Shown here one piece after another: positions 1 through 8,513 of a DNA stretch of 64,000 bases (positions are counted from its first letter, which is position 1; the number at the start of each line of letters is the position of its first letter). The position numbers and the translations under genes were made by a program. The DNA lies in NCBI GenBank assembly GCA_963677165.2, contig CAXXSX010000002.1, positions 5,332,001-5,396,000 on the forward strand, written 5' to 3'. The notes beneath the pieces are model-generated. The model had not been told where the DNA came from and did no database searches. It saw only the letters and a program-made list of their open reading frames with translations. Source of the DNA: JAFGXT01 sp963677165 (lineage in GTDB: Bacteria; Verrucomicrobiota; Lentisphaeria; Victivallales; SZUA-371).

Positions 1-13
1 GGAGATATAAGAC

Positions 14-43
14 TTGAACAGTATAGAAAATATGGTATATATA
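14..43 (+). promoter_or_regulatory. Putative sigma-70-type promoter for the esterase
   Basis: TTGAAC at 14-19 is followed after 16 bases by TATATA (36-41), or after 18 by TATATT (38-43). The AT-rich stretch ends in an AGGAG/TTAGGA ribosome site just before the ATG at 69. Assignment is by consensus only. Confidence 0.4.
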
Positions 44-68
44 TTAAATATATAAGGAGTTAGGAATT

Positions 69-920
69 ATGTTAAGCCAGGAAACTATTAAGCCGCAGTT
101 TACTGATTTGGCTTATGCCGCCCAGAGCGATATGCAGAAACTCGACTTATACCTGCCTGAAATCCATAACGGCAAATTACCGTTGCTGGCATTCATTCAT
201 GGTGGTGCTTTTGAAGGTGGAGATAAAAGCGATTCTCAGGTTACTCCGTTTCTGAAAGGAGTCGAACAGGGGTTTGCTGTGGCAAGTATTAATTACCGTT
301 TGAGCGGGGAAGCAGTTTTTCCGGCCGCCATCCATGATTGCAAGTGCGCCATTCGATGGCTGCGTGCCAATGCGGAGAGTTACGACATTGATCCTGAACG
401 GATAGCGGTTTCAGGATTATCTGCCGGAGGGAATCTTGCGGCATTGGTGGCTGCCAGTTCAGATACAGAAGAACTGGAAGATAGATCTATGGGAAATGCA
501 AACACTTCGTCAGCGGTCCAAGCGTGCGTAGACTGGTTTGGCCCTACCGATTTTACGTTGCTGGATAAACATCTGGTTCAGTCTGGTTTTGCTCCCCGCT
601 ATGTGGATGATGCGAACTCTCAGGTATCGCGATATATGAACGGAAAGGTCAGTGAACTTCCAGAAGAATTTGTTCAAAAAGCGAATCCTGTAACATATAT
701 CAGCAGCAATCTACCGCCATTTTTTATTCAGCACGGTTCCAGTGATTCAAATGTCCCGGTGCAACAGTCTATTGTACTGGTGAATGCCATAGAGAAAAAA
801 CTTGGAACAAAACGAGTTGAATTTGAAATTTTTGAAAAAGCCGAACATGGCGGAGCAGTTTTCTACTCAGATGAAAACATGAAGAAAGTTTTTCATTTTC
901 TGAACACACATTTGCGCTGA
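69..920 (+). CDS. Alpha/beta-hydrolase, carboxylesterase of the HSL/BD-FAE type
   Basis: A 283-residue cytoplasmic ester hydrolase (no signal peptide). The oxyanion-hole motif HGGAF lies near residue 44 and the nucleophile elbow GLSAGGN near residue 116. The likely acid is the Asp of HGSSDSNVP (about 225) and the base the His of KAEHGGA (about 258), giving a complete Ser-Asp-His triad. The hormone-sensitive-lipase/BD-FAE group hydrolyses short acyl esters, and members in polysaccharide degraders often remove acetyl or aryl esters from glycans; the substrate here is not known. The start has an AGGAG site upstream. It is transcribed alone, facing a reverse-strand lipoprotein gene. Confidence 0.85.
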   Translation: MLSQETIKPQFTDLAYAAQSDMQKLDLYLPEIHNGKLPLLAFIHGGAFEGGDKSDSQVTPFLKGVEQGFAVASINYRLSGEAVFPAAIHDCKCAIRWLRANAESYDIDPERIAVSGLSAGGNLAALVAASSDTEELEDRSMGNANTSSAVQACVDWFGPTDFTLLDKHLVQSGFAPRYVDDANSQVSRYMNGKVSELPEEFVQKANPVTYISSNLPPFFIQHGSSDSNVPVQQSIVLVNAIEKKLGTKRVEFEIFEKAEHGGAVFYSDENMKKVFHFLNTHLR

Positions 921-1009
921 ACCATTTATACTTTAAACGGATGAAGAATCGTCAGAATTGACTTCTTCGGTATTATTATCTGATGAGTCTTACGAAATAA
1001 ACGAATTGG

Positions 1010-1098
1010 GGTAGGCCGTGCTCTCCGCAGCGCGCCGTCTCTCGGGATTTTGTGCTCAGGCACAAAATAGCTGACGGTTGCGGAGAACCGTCCCTACC
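1010..1098. repeat. MITE/REP-like imperfect inverted-repeat element
   Basis: An 89-base intergenic element whose ends read GGTAGG...CTCTCCGCA...CCGTC and the complementary GACGG...TGCGGAGA...CCTACC. Inside the arms sits a perfect 8-bp stem, ATTTTGTG (1047-1054) with CACAAAAT (1061-1068). The whole can fold as one long interrupted hairpin. It is more GC-rich than the flanks and contains no believable gene. This architecture is typical of non-autonomous mobile elements or REP sequences. Only one copy was noticed in this window, so the repeat call is inference. Confidence 0.55.
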
Positions 1099-1155
1099 TG
1101 ATAAACTGCATTTCACAAGAGACTCCTTAAAACGAAGCGACTCTGAGGAATATAA

Positions 1156-1662
1156 TTATTCTTCTTCGAAACGCTCTCTCAACCGACGTCCGATTCTGAA
1201 ATGGAATCTTTTTTCATCGGTATGCTTCCAGGACTTAACTTCATAGCCTTTTTTCTTGAGATTTTCTTCGACCAACTCTTCAAAATTTGTCTCTTCACGC
1301 TTTTTCGCACGACGTTTGCGGATCGCTCGAATACCGGCACTAACACCAAGCCCGGCCCCCATGCTACCGGTTTCTTCGCGGACTGCGGTTCCGGCGGCAA
1401 CAGTCCCGACTGTACCGGCAACCTTTTCACCTTTCTTGCTTTTTTCGCGCTTAATTACCTCATCGGCAGCCGATTTCATAGCAGACTGAATATCTTTCTC
1501 TGCTTGTTTCTCGCCAACTTTTTTATAATAGGCATTGTGTTCCAATTCAGGCTTGAGCTGGTACAACTCCTTTTTCTCTTTCTTTGCTTTATCAGTAAGA
1601 CATCCACCGGAAAAAACACACAGGCACATTCCGGCAACAACAGCAAACAGAAACTTTTTCAT
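1156..1662 (-). CDS. Small lipoprotein, unknown function
   Basis: 168 residues with a type II signal peptide: charged MKK start, hydrophobic core and lipobox FSGGC with the acylated Cys near residue 21. The mature part is Lys/Glu-rich with predicted helices (about 25-80). A Gly/Ala/Val stretch follows (about 82-112) that could be a membrane-associated glycine-zipper-like segment, then a basic region and an acidic end. A GGTGG ribosome site precedes the ATG. An antisense open frame of similar length covers the same DNA, but the clear lipobox favours this strand. No family recognised. Confidence 0.7.
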   Translation of the reverse strand: MKKFLFAVVAGMCLCVFSGGCLTDKAKKEKKELYQLKPELEHNAYYKKVGEKQAEKDIQSAMKSAADEVIKREKSKKGEKVAGTVGTVAAGTAVREETGSMGAGLGVSAGIRAIRKRRAKKREETNFEELVEENLKKKGYEVKSWKHTDEKRFHFRIGRRLRERFEEE

Positions 1663-1791
1663 TCTACCACCACAGTAATTCTGTTAATCTTCTGGAAACA
1701 CGATAATGAACGGTAACATTTTTCGTATTATATCTTGTCAAAGCGATAATACAAATTGATATCTTTGTAGAAGAATAAAGAATTACAATTC

Positions 1792-4131
1792 TTACTCATA
1801 GCTTTCAGGCAAAGTCACGCTAACAACGTGACTTTGTGCCGAAGCATCAAAAGGAATAAGATTGGACTCCAGTTTAACCCCGTCAAGTTCAACAACCGGT
1901 TCTTTTACATCGGCACTACGCTGGTATTGAACCTCGTAGACAGCTCCACGCCAACGCCGGATAGCTTTTGCTTGTTTCCACTGAGACGGCAGTTGCGGAT
2001 CAATCCGCAGTCCGTGTTCTTCTGCCCGAAGCCCGAAAAGCTTATCCACCACGGTCCGGTAATACCAGGCGGCGGTACCGGTGTTCGGCGAATGACTGCT
2101 CAATCCCGCTTTACGTCCACAAGCTTCTCCTCGATAAAAGTTCGGAATATAAATAGGCAATTGCCCTGCACGACTGATAGGATTATGTTCGCTGCCGCAC
2201 AGCAAATTGCGTAGTACCTTCCAGGCCTTGTCGGATTCCCCGGCACAGTAGAGGGCATAAGAGAAAAATGTAGTGGCGTGACAATACACTGAACCATTTT
2301 CGTTCCAGCCCGGCAACTTCTGAGTCAGCTTGCCGATATCTTCGCGCATCTGCGTAAAAGCCGGACCAAGGGTCATCGGACCAGAAGGCGTAGAAAGCAT
2401 TTCCTCAACGGCATTAATACACGAATGGGCACGATCAGAGTCGGCAGCTCCGCACATAATCGCCCAGCTTTGAGCATTCAGGAAAATACGGCCCTCGGTA
2501 TCTTTTGAACTTCCGAAAGGTCGTCCCTCATCGGTGAAGCCGCGAACATACCAGTCTCCGTCCCAGGCATAAGAATTCAAGGCGTCACGAAGCTTATCGG
2601 CTTCGTAGCGATACTTCGAAGCAAGTTCGGAATCTCCGCGTTTTTCACATACCGGAGCCCATTCATCCAATGCCAATGCCAGAGCCTCGGAAAGCCATAT
2701 GGATTCGCCCTGTTCCTTAACTCCGGCCATATTCAACGGATCATTCCAATCGCCCTGCCCTATGCGACATAGCCCACGGTCGGTACGATCATTCAACAAC
2801 CAGTTCAGCCCCAGACAGACATGCTCATAAATCGAAACGCTCTGATCGGGCTTATCGGCAAAAGGAACACTTTCATCAAGAATGGATTCATCACCAGTCT
2901 CATAGATGTAATAGGTCAACGCACCCGGTCCCCAGGAATTAATGTCCTTGTGCGGAATGGAATTGATCTCAATCTGACGAACGCCTTCCGCAAACGGCAT
3001 TCCGTGCGGAAGCCAGCCATTCGTATGCTGGTGCAGCCAAATACGCGTGAACCATCCTCGAGCAGAGTCCGGATCAACCAGGGATCCTCCCATCGCGTCC
3101 TGAATCACGTTGCGTCCCTGCGGCGCCATATTAAATCGCAGCGTTCTAGCCAGCATCAGGGTGCGCCGAGACTGCCAGTGATTTATAAAAGCATCGAAAT
3201 CAGTATCAGGCGTTTCAATCGTTAAGGCAGGGGTATGCTTTTCAATAAAGTCCTCAGCCTCGGCCAAGGCCTGACGAAAGCCGCCTTTTTTCAGATAACG
3301 ATCACGGACAGCCTCAATATCTTCACGCTTTTTTGCCGGTCCGAACACCCAGTTAAACTCAAGAGCTTCACCCGTCGGTAAAGTTCTGCTATATTGAAAG
3401 ATCGCGGCCATATCCTCATTATCATCTTCACGGGGTTCCGGGACAGGCAGACTTTTACTCTGGAATACAGGAAGAGAATTAAACTCTGTCATATTAAACA
3501 TATAAGAGGTTGGCGCGGTATCCCCGATAGCGAAAACCTGATTCCAGCCATCCTGCAATTTATAGTAGTCAGGTATCTGAACATAATATGGAAAGAAAGA
3601 AACCAGGGTACCATTTAGAGAAGAATCAAATCTCACCTCCTGCCGGAAAAAAGACCGACATCCTATAGGTAGATAAGTATACAGGGAAATCTGTCGGGGG
3701 TTCGTTCCCTCGTTGCGTAACTTTACGTTCCACAGTTCCACGGGGTTATCACGAGGAACCACCACGGTAATCTCAGCACTGATTGAGTCATGGACGACAC
3801 GCCAGCGCAAATCAGCTTTTCCAACAGAAAAGCTAAAATCGGCCCCCGGTGCCGGCCTGGGATCATGCGGAACACTCCATACCTCGCCGGTTTCATCGTC
3901 CCGAATAAAAAAAGCACGTAATTTCTCCGAATAAGCGGTCAAATTAGGAGTAAGAAAATCGGCCTGCTTAACACGACCGCGCTGATCCATCCGAAAATAG
4001 AGCATATCGTTCCAAAGATCCGCGTCGGCCTGATTTACCAGAAAAGGATTTTCAAGATTATAACGTCCGTCGCCGGAAAAACCGTGCGTTTCACGTGTTG
4101 GTGACTGTTCCATAAATTCAACATACTCCAT
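1792..4131 (-). CDS. Glycoside phosphorylase, GH94 family (cellobiose/chitobiose phosphorylase-like)
   Basis: A 779-residue cytoplasmic protein. GH94 enzymes cleave beta-glycosidic bonds with phosphate, releasing a sugar 1-phosphate. An N-terminal beta-sandwich (about 20-270) precedes an (alpha/alpha)6 barrel. The hallmark GQGDWNDPLNM lies at about 458-468 and carries the family's general-acid Asp in DWND. Other typical pieces are RNVIQDAMG (about 340) and the C-terminal GRKAG-SHSPNTGTAAWYYR region. Length suits cellobiose or diacetylchitobiose phosphorylase; the donor specificity cannot be told. No ribosome site precedes the ATG at 4131; an in-frame ATG at 4113 is an alternative start. The promoter region carries a perfect palindrome (4172-4190). 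Confidence 0.85.
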   Translation of the reverse strand: MEYVEFMEQSPTRETHGFSGDGRYNLENPFLVNQADADLWNDMLYFRMDQRGRVKQADFLTPNLTAYSEKLRAFFIRDDETGEVWSVPHDPRPAPGADFSFSVGKADLRWRVVHDSISAEITVVVPRDNPVELWNVKLRNEGTNPRQISLYTYLPIGCRSFFRQEVRFDSSLNGTLVSFFPYYVQIPDYYKLQDGWNQVFAIGDTAPTSYMFNMTEFNSLPVFQSKSLPVPEPREDDNEDMAAIFQYSRTLPTGEALEFNWVFGPAKKREDIEAVRDRYLKKGGFRQALAEAEDFIEKHTPALTIETPDTDFDAFINHWQSRRTLMLARTLRFNMAPQGRNVIQDAMGGSLVDPDSARGWFTRIWLHQHTNGWLPHGMPFAEGVRQIEINSIPHKDINSWGPGALTYYIYETGDESILDESVPFADKPDQSVSIYEHVCLGLNWLLNDRTDRGLCRIGQGDWNDPLNMAGVKEQGESIWLSEALALALDEWAPVCEKRGDSELASKYRYEADKLRDALNSYAWDGDWYVRGFTDEGRPFGSSKDTEGRIFLNAQSWAIMCGAADSDRAHSCINAVEEMLSTPSGPMTLGPAFTQMREDIGKLTQKLPGWNENGSVYCHATTFFSYALYCAGESDKAWKVLRNLLCGSEHNPISRAGQLPIYIPNFYRGEACGRKAGLSSHSPNTGTAAWYYRTVVDKLFGLRAEEHGLRIDPQLPSQWKQAKAIRRWRGAVYEVQYQRSADVKEPVVELDGVKLESNLIPFDASAQSHVVSVTLPESYE

Positions 4132-4171
4132 TTTTTGCTTTGTAATTCTTATTATAAGAATATATTGAATT

Positions 4172-4190
4172 AGTCAATTGTCAATTGACT
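4172..4190. promoter_or_regulatory. Perfect 9+1+9 palindrome, putative operator of the GH94 gene
   Basis: AGTCAATTG at 4172-4180, one central base, then its exact complement CAATTGACT at 4182-4190. On the reverse strand TTGACT within the palindrome is followed 17 bases later by TAATAA, so it may overlap a -35 box about 45 bases before the GH94 start. A symmetric site in this position is typical of a dimeric repressor. The regulator is not identifiable here. Confidence 0.5.
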
Positions 4191-4248
4191 TAGTCAGTAA
4201 ATCAAAAATAATTTTTCCGGGACAAAAACTTTATAAGGGAAGACAGAA

Positions 4249-5700
4249 TTACTGCATTGCCGCGATCTTTTCCTCGTGGATAGCCAGCATCTCGCGCGAC
4301 AGCTTATCGAAATTCTTTTTGTAGTCGTAAAGAGTTTCCATGCGGTTTCGAAGCGATTTACCAATATTGAGCCGCTTATCACGATCAGTAATCATTTCTT
4401 CAACCAGCGTAAAATATTTCTCAGGGTCGTTTTCCTGAATAGCAAAATCACCGACATGTTCCGCCGCTGTAGCATTTACATGCAGATCACCGCACTTCAT
4501 GGTAATGATCGGCAAGCAGGCACACATGGCTTCAAGGCATATTCGTACTCCGGATACCGGAAATTCGTTCAAGTAAATATCGCATTCCAGCAACGTTTCG
4601 TACATTTTTTCAAACCCATTAATGGGTCCAAGTAAATTAATACGGTCACGAATCGCCGGGTCAAATTTCGTTAAAATATCTTCGCCATAGCTCTCGCCTA
4701 TCACATAATATTGAGTTTGGGGATATTTTAACATAATACGATCAACCATAGAACAGAATTCAGGGATGAAACGATCCACAAGATGATTACTGGCTGTAAC
4801 CAGCCGAACAGTGGACGGTGATTTTTCCGGCATTTTGTCAGGAAGATCCGGTACCGCGATACCATCCCGAAAATCGATTACTTTGCGTCCAGCTTCAAGC
4901 CACGGACCACATTGCACCTCACGAGTGGCCGTAACCCAATGAAGAATGGCATCAATACCGCTTGAGTACATAGGAAAACCACGATGCAGATCAAAAAATG
5001 AACCGGTAGCATCAGAACATGCCACACAAGTTTCCGGAAAACAGAATAAAGAACCGTTGGTAACTGTTATATCAATTTCATGCTGCTTACATATATCCAT
5101 AAGCATTATCGAAAGTTCAGCCATATCTTTACACGGCGGAACAGACAGAATATCAATCTTTTGCGCAAGAAGTTTCTTACCGGTATCAGTCTGATGATAC
5201 GGCTTCAGCTTATTAGAAGAACGCTTCATCGTAGCCACCTGATCAGTAACAATAATGATAGGCTCGAAAAGAGAGCGATCAAGCGACATAGCAAAGTTTG
5301 CCAGCGCCTTGCAGGGTGCCAGGAAGTCAGAAAACGCCGTAGCTAAACAAGCAACTTTGTAGGGCGGCTCGGTTCGAAACTTACGCTGTATATCAACCAG
5401 CGGGACCAATTGAGCCGAAGCGCTGTCATAAATCGCCCATATCTTTTTGATAATATCATCACTGTGAAAAAAGTTATATCCAGTACACACGTCTATAGCA
5501 AACAGTCGCGCAATCACATCTCCTGACACAGAAGCATAAAAGGGGTCTGCCTCTTTGCGCATGTCATATAGTAGAGCTATCGCATCATCCGCAAATTTTT
5601 CAAAGCCTTTAGGACGTTCTTTCAGTCTTGCACCAAGAGCCACTTTCATCATGTTACGGGCAGTTTCAAACAAAAACTGCAGAAGCGAAGACCTATCCAT
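4249..5700 (-). CDS. GT-B fold glycosyltransferase-like protein, tandem copy 2
   Basis: 483 residues when started at the ATG at 5700, which gives exactly the length of its upstream paralogue; a start at 5748 is possible but adds 16 residues absent from the other copy. The C-terminal half looks like the donor-binding domain of a GT-B glycosyltransferase: a Rossmann-like region around KYPQTQYYVIGE, LLGPINGFEKMYETLLECD, then EFPVSGVRICLEAM and PIITMKCGDLHVN, resembling the sugar-nucleotide site of GT4/GT41 (SPINDLY-like) enzymes. The N-terminal half is unfamiliar and rich in Cys and aromatics (FCFPETCVACSDATGSFFD). No signal peptide. Acceptor unknown. Confidence 0.65.
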   Translation of the reverse strand: MDRSSLLQFLFETARNMMKVALGARLKERPKGFEKFADDAIALLYDMRKEADPFYASVSGDVIARLFAIDVCTGYNFFHSDDIIKKIWAIYDSASAQLVPLVDIQRKFRTEPPYKVACLATAFSDFLAPCKALANFAMSLDRSLFEPIIIVTDQVATMKRSSNKLKPYHQTDTGKKLLAQKIDILSVPPCKDMAELSIMLMDICKQHEIDITVTNGSLFCFPETCVACSDATGSFFDLHRGFPMYSSGIDAILHWVTATREVQCGPWLEAGRKVIDFRDGIAVPDLPDKMPEKSPSTVRLVTASNHLVDRFIPEFCSMVDRIMLKYPQTQYYVIGESYGEDILTKFDPAIRDRINLLGPINGFEKMYETLLECDIYLNEFPVSGVRICLEAMCACLPIITMKCGDLHVNATAAEHVGDFAIQENDPEKYFTLVEEMITDRDKRLNIGKSLRNRMETLYDYKKNFDKLSREMLAIHEEKIAAMQ

Positions 5701-5986
5701 AATACAACTATCCCTTTTATCCCATAATTCTCTAATTGCCGTCGGCAATAAACAGCGTTAATATCGGAATATAGCACAAATTTCCCCAAAAGAAAATAGC
5801 CACATCTGGAATATTCCCCATTCCAGGTATCTCTGCCTAAAATAGTACATTTAACCAGTTTTCTCTGGCTCAGAAGTTTGATATCAAGACAGGGATAAAA
5901 CCGATAAAATTACCGATTAACAATCTTAATTATCGGCTGATAAAATATTTGCTTTAGTCCCAAAGGAAAGAGATAGAAAAAAAGAA

Positions 5987-7438
5987 CTACTGCATTGCCG
6001 CTATTTTTTCTTCATGTATGACCAGCATCTCACGCGACAACTTGTCGAAATTCTTCTTGTAGTCGTAAAGCGTTTCCATGCGGTTCCGAAGCGATCTACC
6101 GACCTCGAGTCTTTTCTCACGATCAGTAATCATTTCCTCTACCAGCGCGAAATATTTCTCGGGATCATTTTCAGTGATAGCAAAATCACCGACATGCTCT
6201 GCCGCGGTAGCGTTCACATGCAGGTCGCCGCATTTCATGGTTATCACCGGCAGGCAGGCACACATGGCCTCAAGACATATTCTTACGCCGGATACCGGAA
6301 ATTCGTTCAAATAAATATCACATTTCAACAACGTTTCATACATTTTTTCAAACCCTTTGATCGGACCGAGAAAATGAATTCGGCTACGAATTGCCGAATC
6401 AAATTTCAATGAGATATCCTCATCGTCATCCTTGCCGATCACACAATATTCCGTCTGTGGATATTTCAGCATAATCCGGTCGATCATACCGCAGAATTCA
6501 GGTACGAAACGATCCACAAGGTGATTGCTGGCAGTAACCAACCGAATAGAGGACGGTGATTTATCCGGCATTTTTTCAGGCAACTCCGGCACAGCAATAC
6601 CGTCCCGAAAATCAATCACTCTGCGTCCGGCTTCGAGCCACGGTCCGCATTGCACCTGACGGGTAGCAGACACCCAGTGGAAAATGGCATCAACCCCACT
6701 GGAATACATTGGAAAACCGCGATGCAAATCAAAGAATGATCCGGTTGCATTTGAACAAGCCACACAGGTTTCAGGAAAGCAGAATGTAGAACCGTTAGAA
6801 ACAGTAATATCGATTTCATACTGATTGCACATCTTCATCAACATAATCGCCAGTTCCGCCATATTCTCACATGACGGGATCGCCAGAATATCAATTTTCT
6901 TCGCCAACAGATTCCTGCCGGTTTCCGTCTTATGATATGGCCTCAGCACGTTCTTTTCCCGCTGCATCGTCGCCACCTGATTGGTAATAATAATCATCGG
7001 ATCAAACAGTGAACGATCAAGAGACAGGGCAAAATTAGCCAAAGCTTTGCACGGAGCCAGCAGATCGGAAAACACCACCATCATACAAGCGACCTTGTAG
7101 GGCGGTCTGGGTCGAAACGTACGCTGTATATCGACCTGTTTGACCAGCTGCGCAGCCGCACAGTCATATATCGCCCATATTTTTTTAATAATGTCGCCGT
7201 TATGGAAAAAGTCATATCCGGTACATACATCGATTGCAAACAGTCGTGCAATAACCTCTCCGGTAACAGAAGCGTAATAGCGGTCAGCCTCTCCACGCAT
7301 ATCGTAAAGCAGGTTTATCGCTTCCGGCGCGAACTCCTCAAAGCCGTCAGGATGCTGTTTCATGTTGATTTTTAGAGCAGTGCTCATCATTTTACGAGCC
7401 GTTCTAAACATATGCTGTAACTGCGAAGCCTTGTCCAT
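5987..7438 (-). CDS. GT-B fold glycosyltransferase-like protein, tandem copy 1
   Basis: 483 residues from the ATG at 7438; a TTG at 7444 is also close to the GGAGG ribosome site. It aligns over its full length with the next gene (4249-5700), sharing long identical blocks such as GVRICLEAMCACLP and the C-terminal MEMETLYDYKKNF-like segment, so the two arose by a recent tandem duplication. The C-terminal half matches a GT-B donor-binding domain. A 286-base AT-rich gap separates the copies, enough for a separate promoter. It follows the AEC transporter by about 43 bases and may be in that operon. Product and acceptor are unknown. Confidence 0.65.
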   Translation of the reverse strand: MDKASQLQHMFRTARKMMSTALKINMKQHPDGFEEFAPEAINLLYDMRGEADRYYASVTGEVIARLFAIDVCTGYDFFHNGDIIKKIWAIYDCAAAQLVKQVDIQRTFRPRPPYKVACMMVVFSDLLAPCKALANFALSLDRSLFDPMIIITNQVATMQREKNVLRPYHKTETGRNLLAKKIDILAIPSCENMAELAIMLMKMCNQYEIDITVSNGSTFCFPETCVACSNATGSFFDLHRGFPMYSSGVDAIFHWVSATRQVQCGPWLEAGRRVIDFRDGIAVPELPEKMPDKSPSSIRLVTASNHLVDRFVPEFCGMIDRIMLKYPQTEYCVIGKDDDEDISLKFDSAIRSRIHFLGPIKGFEKMYETLLKCDIYLNEFPVSGVRICLEAMCACLPVITMKCGDLHVNATAAEHVGDFAITENDPEKYFALVEEMITDREKRLEVGRSLRNRMETLYDYKKNFDKLSREMLVIHEEKIAAMQ

Positions 7439-7481
7439 AATCAACTACGCCTCCATTATCCGAAAATATTATCCCCAAATA

Positions 7482-8510
7482 TTATCCGAAAATCCTGATT
7501 GACACCAGTATAAACAGCGTTAGAGTCGGAATACAGCACAAATAGCCCCAAAACAAGATCGCTGCCATTCTCGACTCGATCTCGCGGTTACATAAGTTAC
7601 ACATAACCACCAGGTTATTAGCGGGGGGGCTTGCCGCCTCAACCACCAGTACTACTGCCATCAACAGCGGAACATTGTAGATTCCCAAATACCGCAGTCC
7701 TATAATATAGAATATAGCCATTATTGGCATAATAACAAGCTTGGCAACCACCGCAGCGACAATTGTACGCTTTCCCAGCCCGGTTCGGTCTGGCCCGTAA
7801 GCCAAAGATGCACCGAGAATAATCAAAGCACAGGGAATCGTGCCCATCCCCAAAGTTCCGGCGGCCTTAAACAAAACATTCAGCCAGGTCCCATTCGTGC
7901 AAAACCCCGATTTTAAAGCCGGGGTAAGCCCTACAACAATACCGCAAAACATTCCTATAATTGGCGGCGTTACTATCTGCTTCAACCCGATTTGGCGAAT
8001 GGAACGGCCTGATATAAGGTTAAATCCAACCATCCACATGGTGGGAGAAAAGCACATCAGGAATGCCGAAATATAAGCGATTCCCAGCGCACCGGCATGT
8101 TCATCAGCCTGGAATACGGGAAAAATCGAAGTAATTGCGGCAATCAAAGGAATCGGCAGATATCCGGCATTACCGAAAGTGGAAACCGCAACCAACCCCT
8201 TAGCAAATTCCGGGGCCGGTTTAACCAGCTTCATCACAATAAAGCCAACCACAATTCCGACGATCACAAATAACTCACAGCTTACCGGAACAATCCAAAG
8301 CTCACATAGTTTATCCAGATCAATTTTCTCTGCAACTTTAGTAAAGAGCAAACAGGGTAGTGTAGCATAAAAAATAAGCTGGCCGAGCGCACGAAGGTTA
8401 TCTTTTTTTATAATACCGGTCCTGAGCAGGACCACACCGGCAAACGCAATTATTATTACGGAGGCTACAGCTTTTGCGGAATAGCCGAATAACTGTATGA
8501 TTTCAGTCAT
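7482..8510 (-). CDS. AEC-family transporter (auxin efflux carrier-like permease)
   Basis: 342 residues and about ten membrane segments, as in the auxin-efflux-carrier family (PF03547). Bacterial members export or exchange small carboxylates such as malate. The first half carries LGQLIFYATLPCLLF and the GNAGYLPIPL motif; a second helix bundle ends with EAASPPANNLVVM, a pattern usual in the second repeat of the family. It starts 3 bases after the stop of the TPR lipoprotein gene with little ribosome site of its own, so translation is probably coupled. Substrate cannot be inferred. Confidence 0.85.
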   Translation of the reverse strand: MTEIIQLFGYSAKAVASVIIIAFAGVVLLRTGIIKKDNLRALGQLIFYATLPCLLFTKVAEKIDLDKLCELWIVPVSCELFVIVGIVVGFIVMKLVKPAPEFAKGLVAVSTFGNAGYLPIPLIAAITSIFPVFQADEHAGALGIAYISAFLMCFSPTMWMVGFNLISGRSIRQIGLKQIVTPPIIGMFCGIVVGLTPALKSGFCTNGTWLNVLFKAAGTLGMGTIPCALIILGASLAYGPDRTGLGKRTIVAAVVAKLVIMPIMAIFYIIGLRYLGIYNVPLLMAVVLVVEAASPPANNLVVMCNLCNREIESRMAAILFWGYLCCIPTLTLFILVSIRIFG

Positions 8511-8513
8511 TGT

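Noticed and set aside
1201..1716. 171-codon forward open frame antisense to the lipoprotein gene
   Set aside because: The reverse frame has a clear lipobox and ribosome site; the forward frame has no start signal and hydrophobic codons mirrored from the Lys-rich gene.
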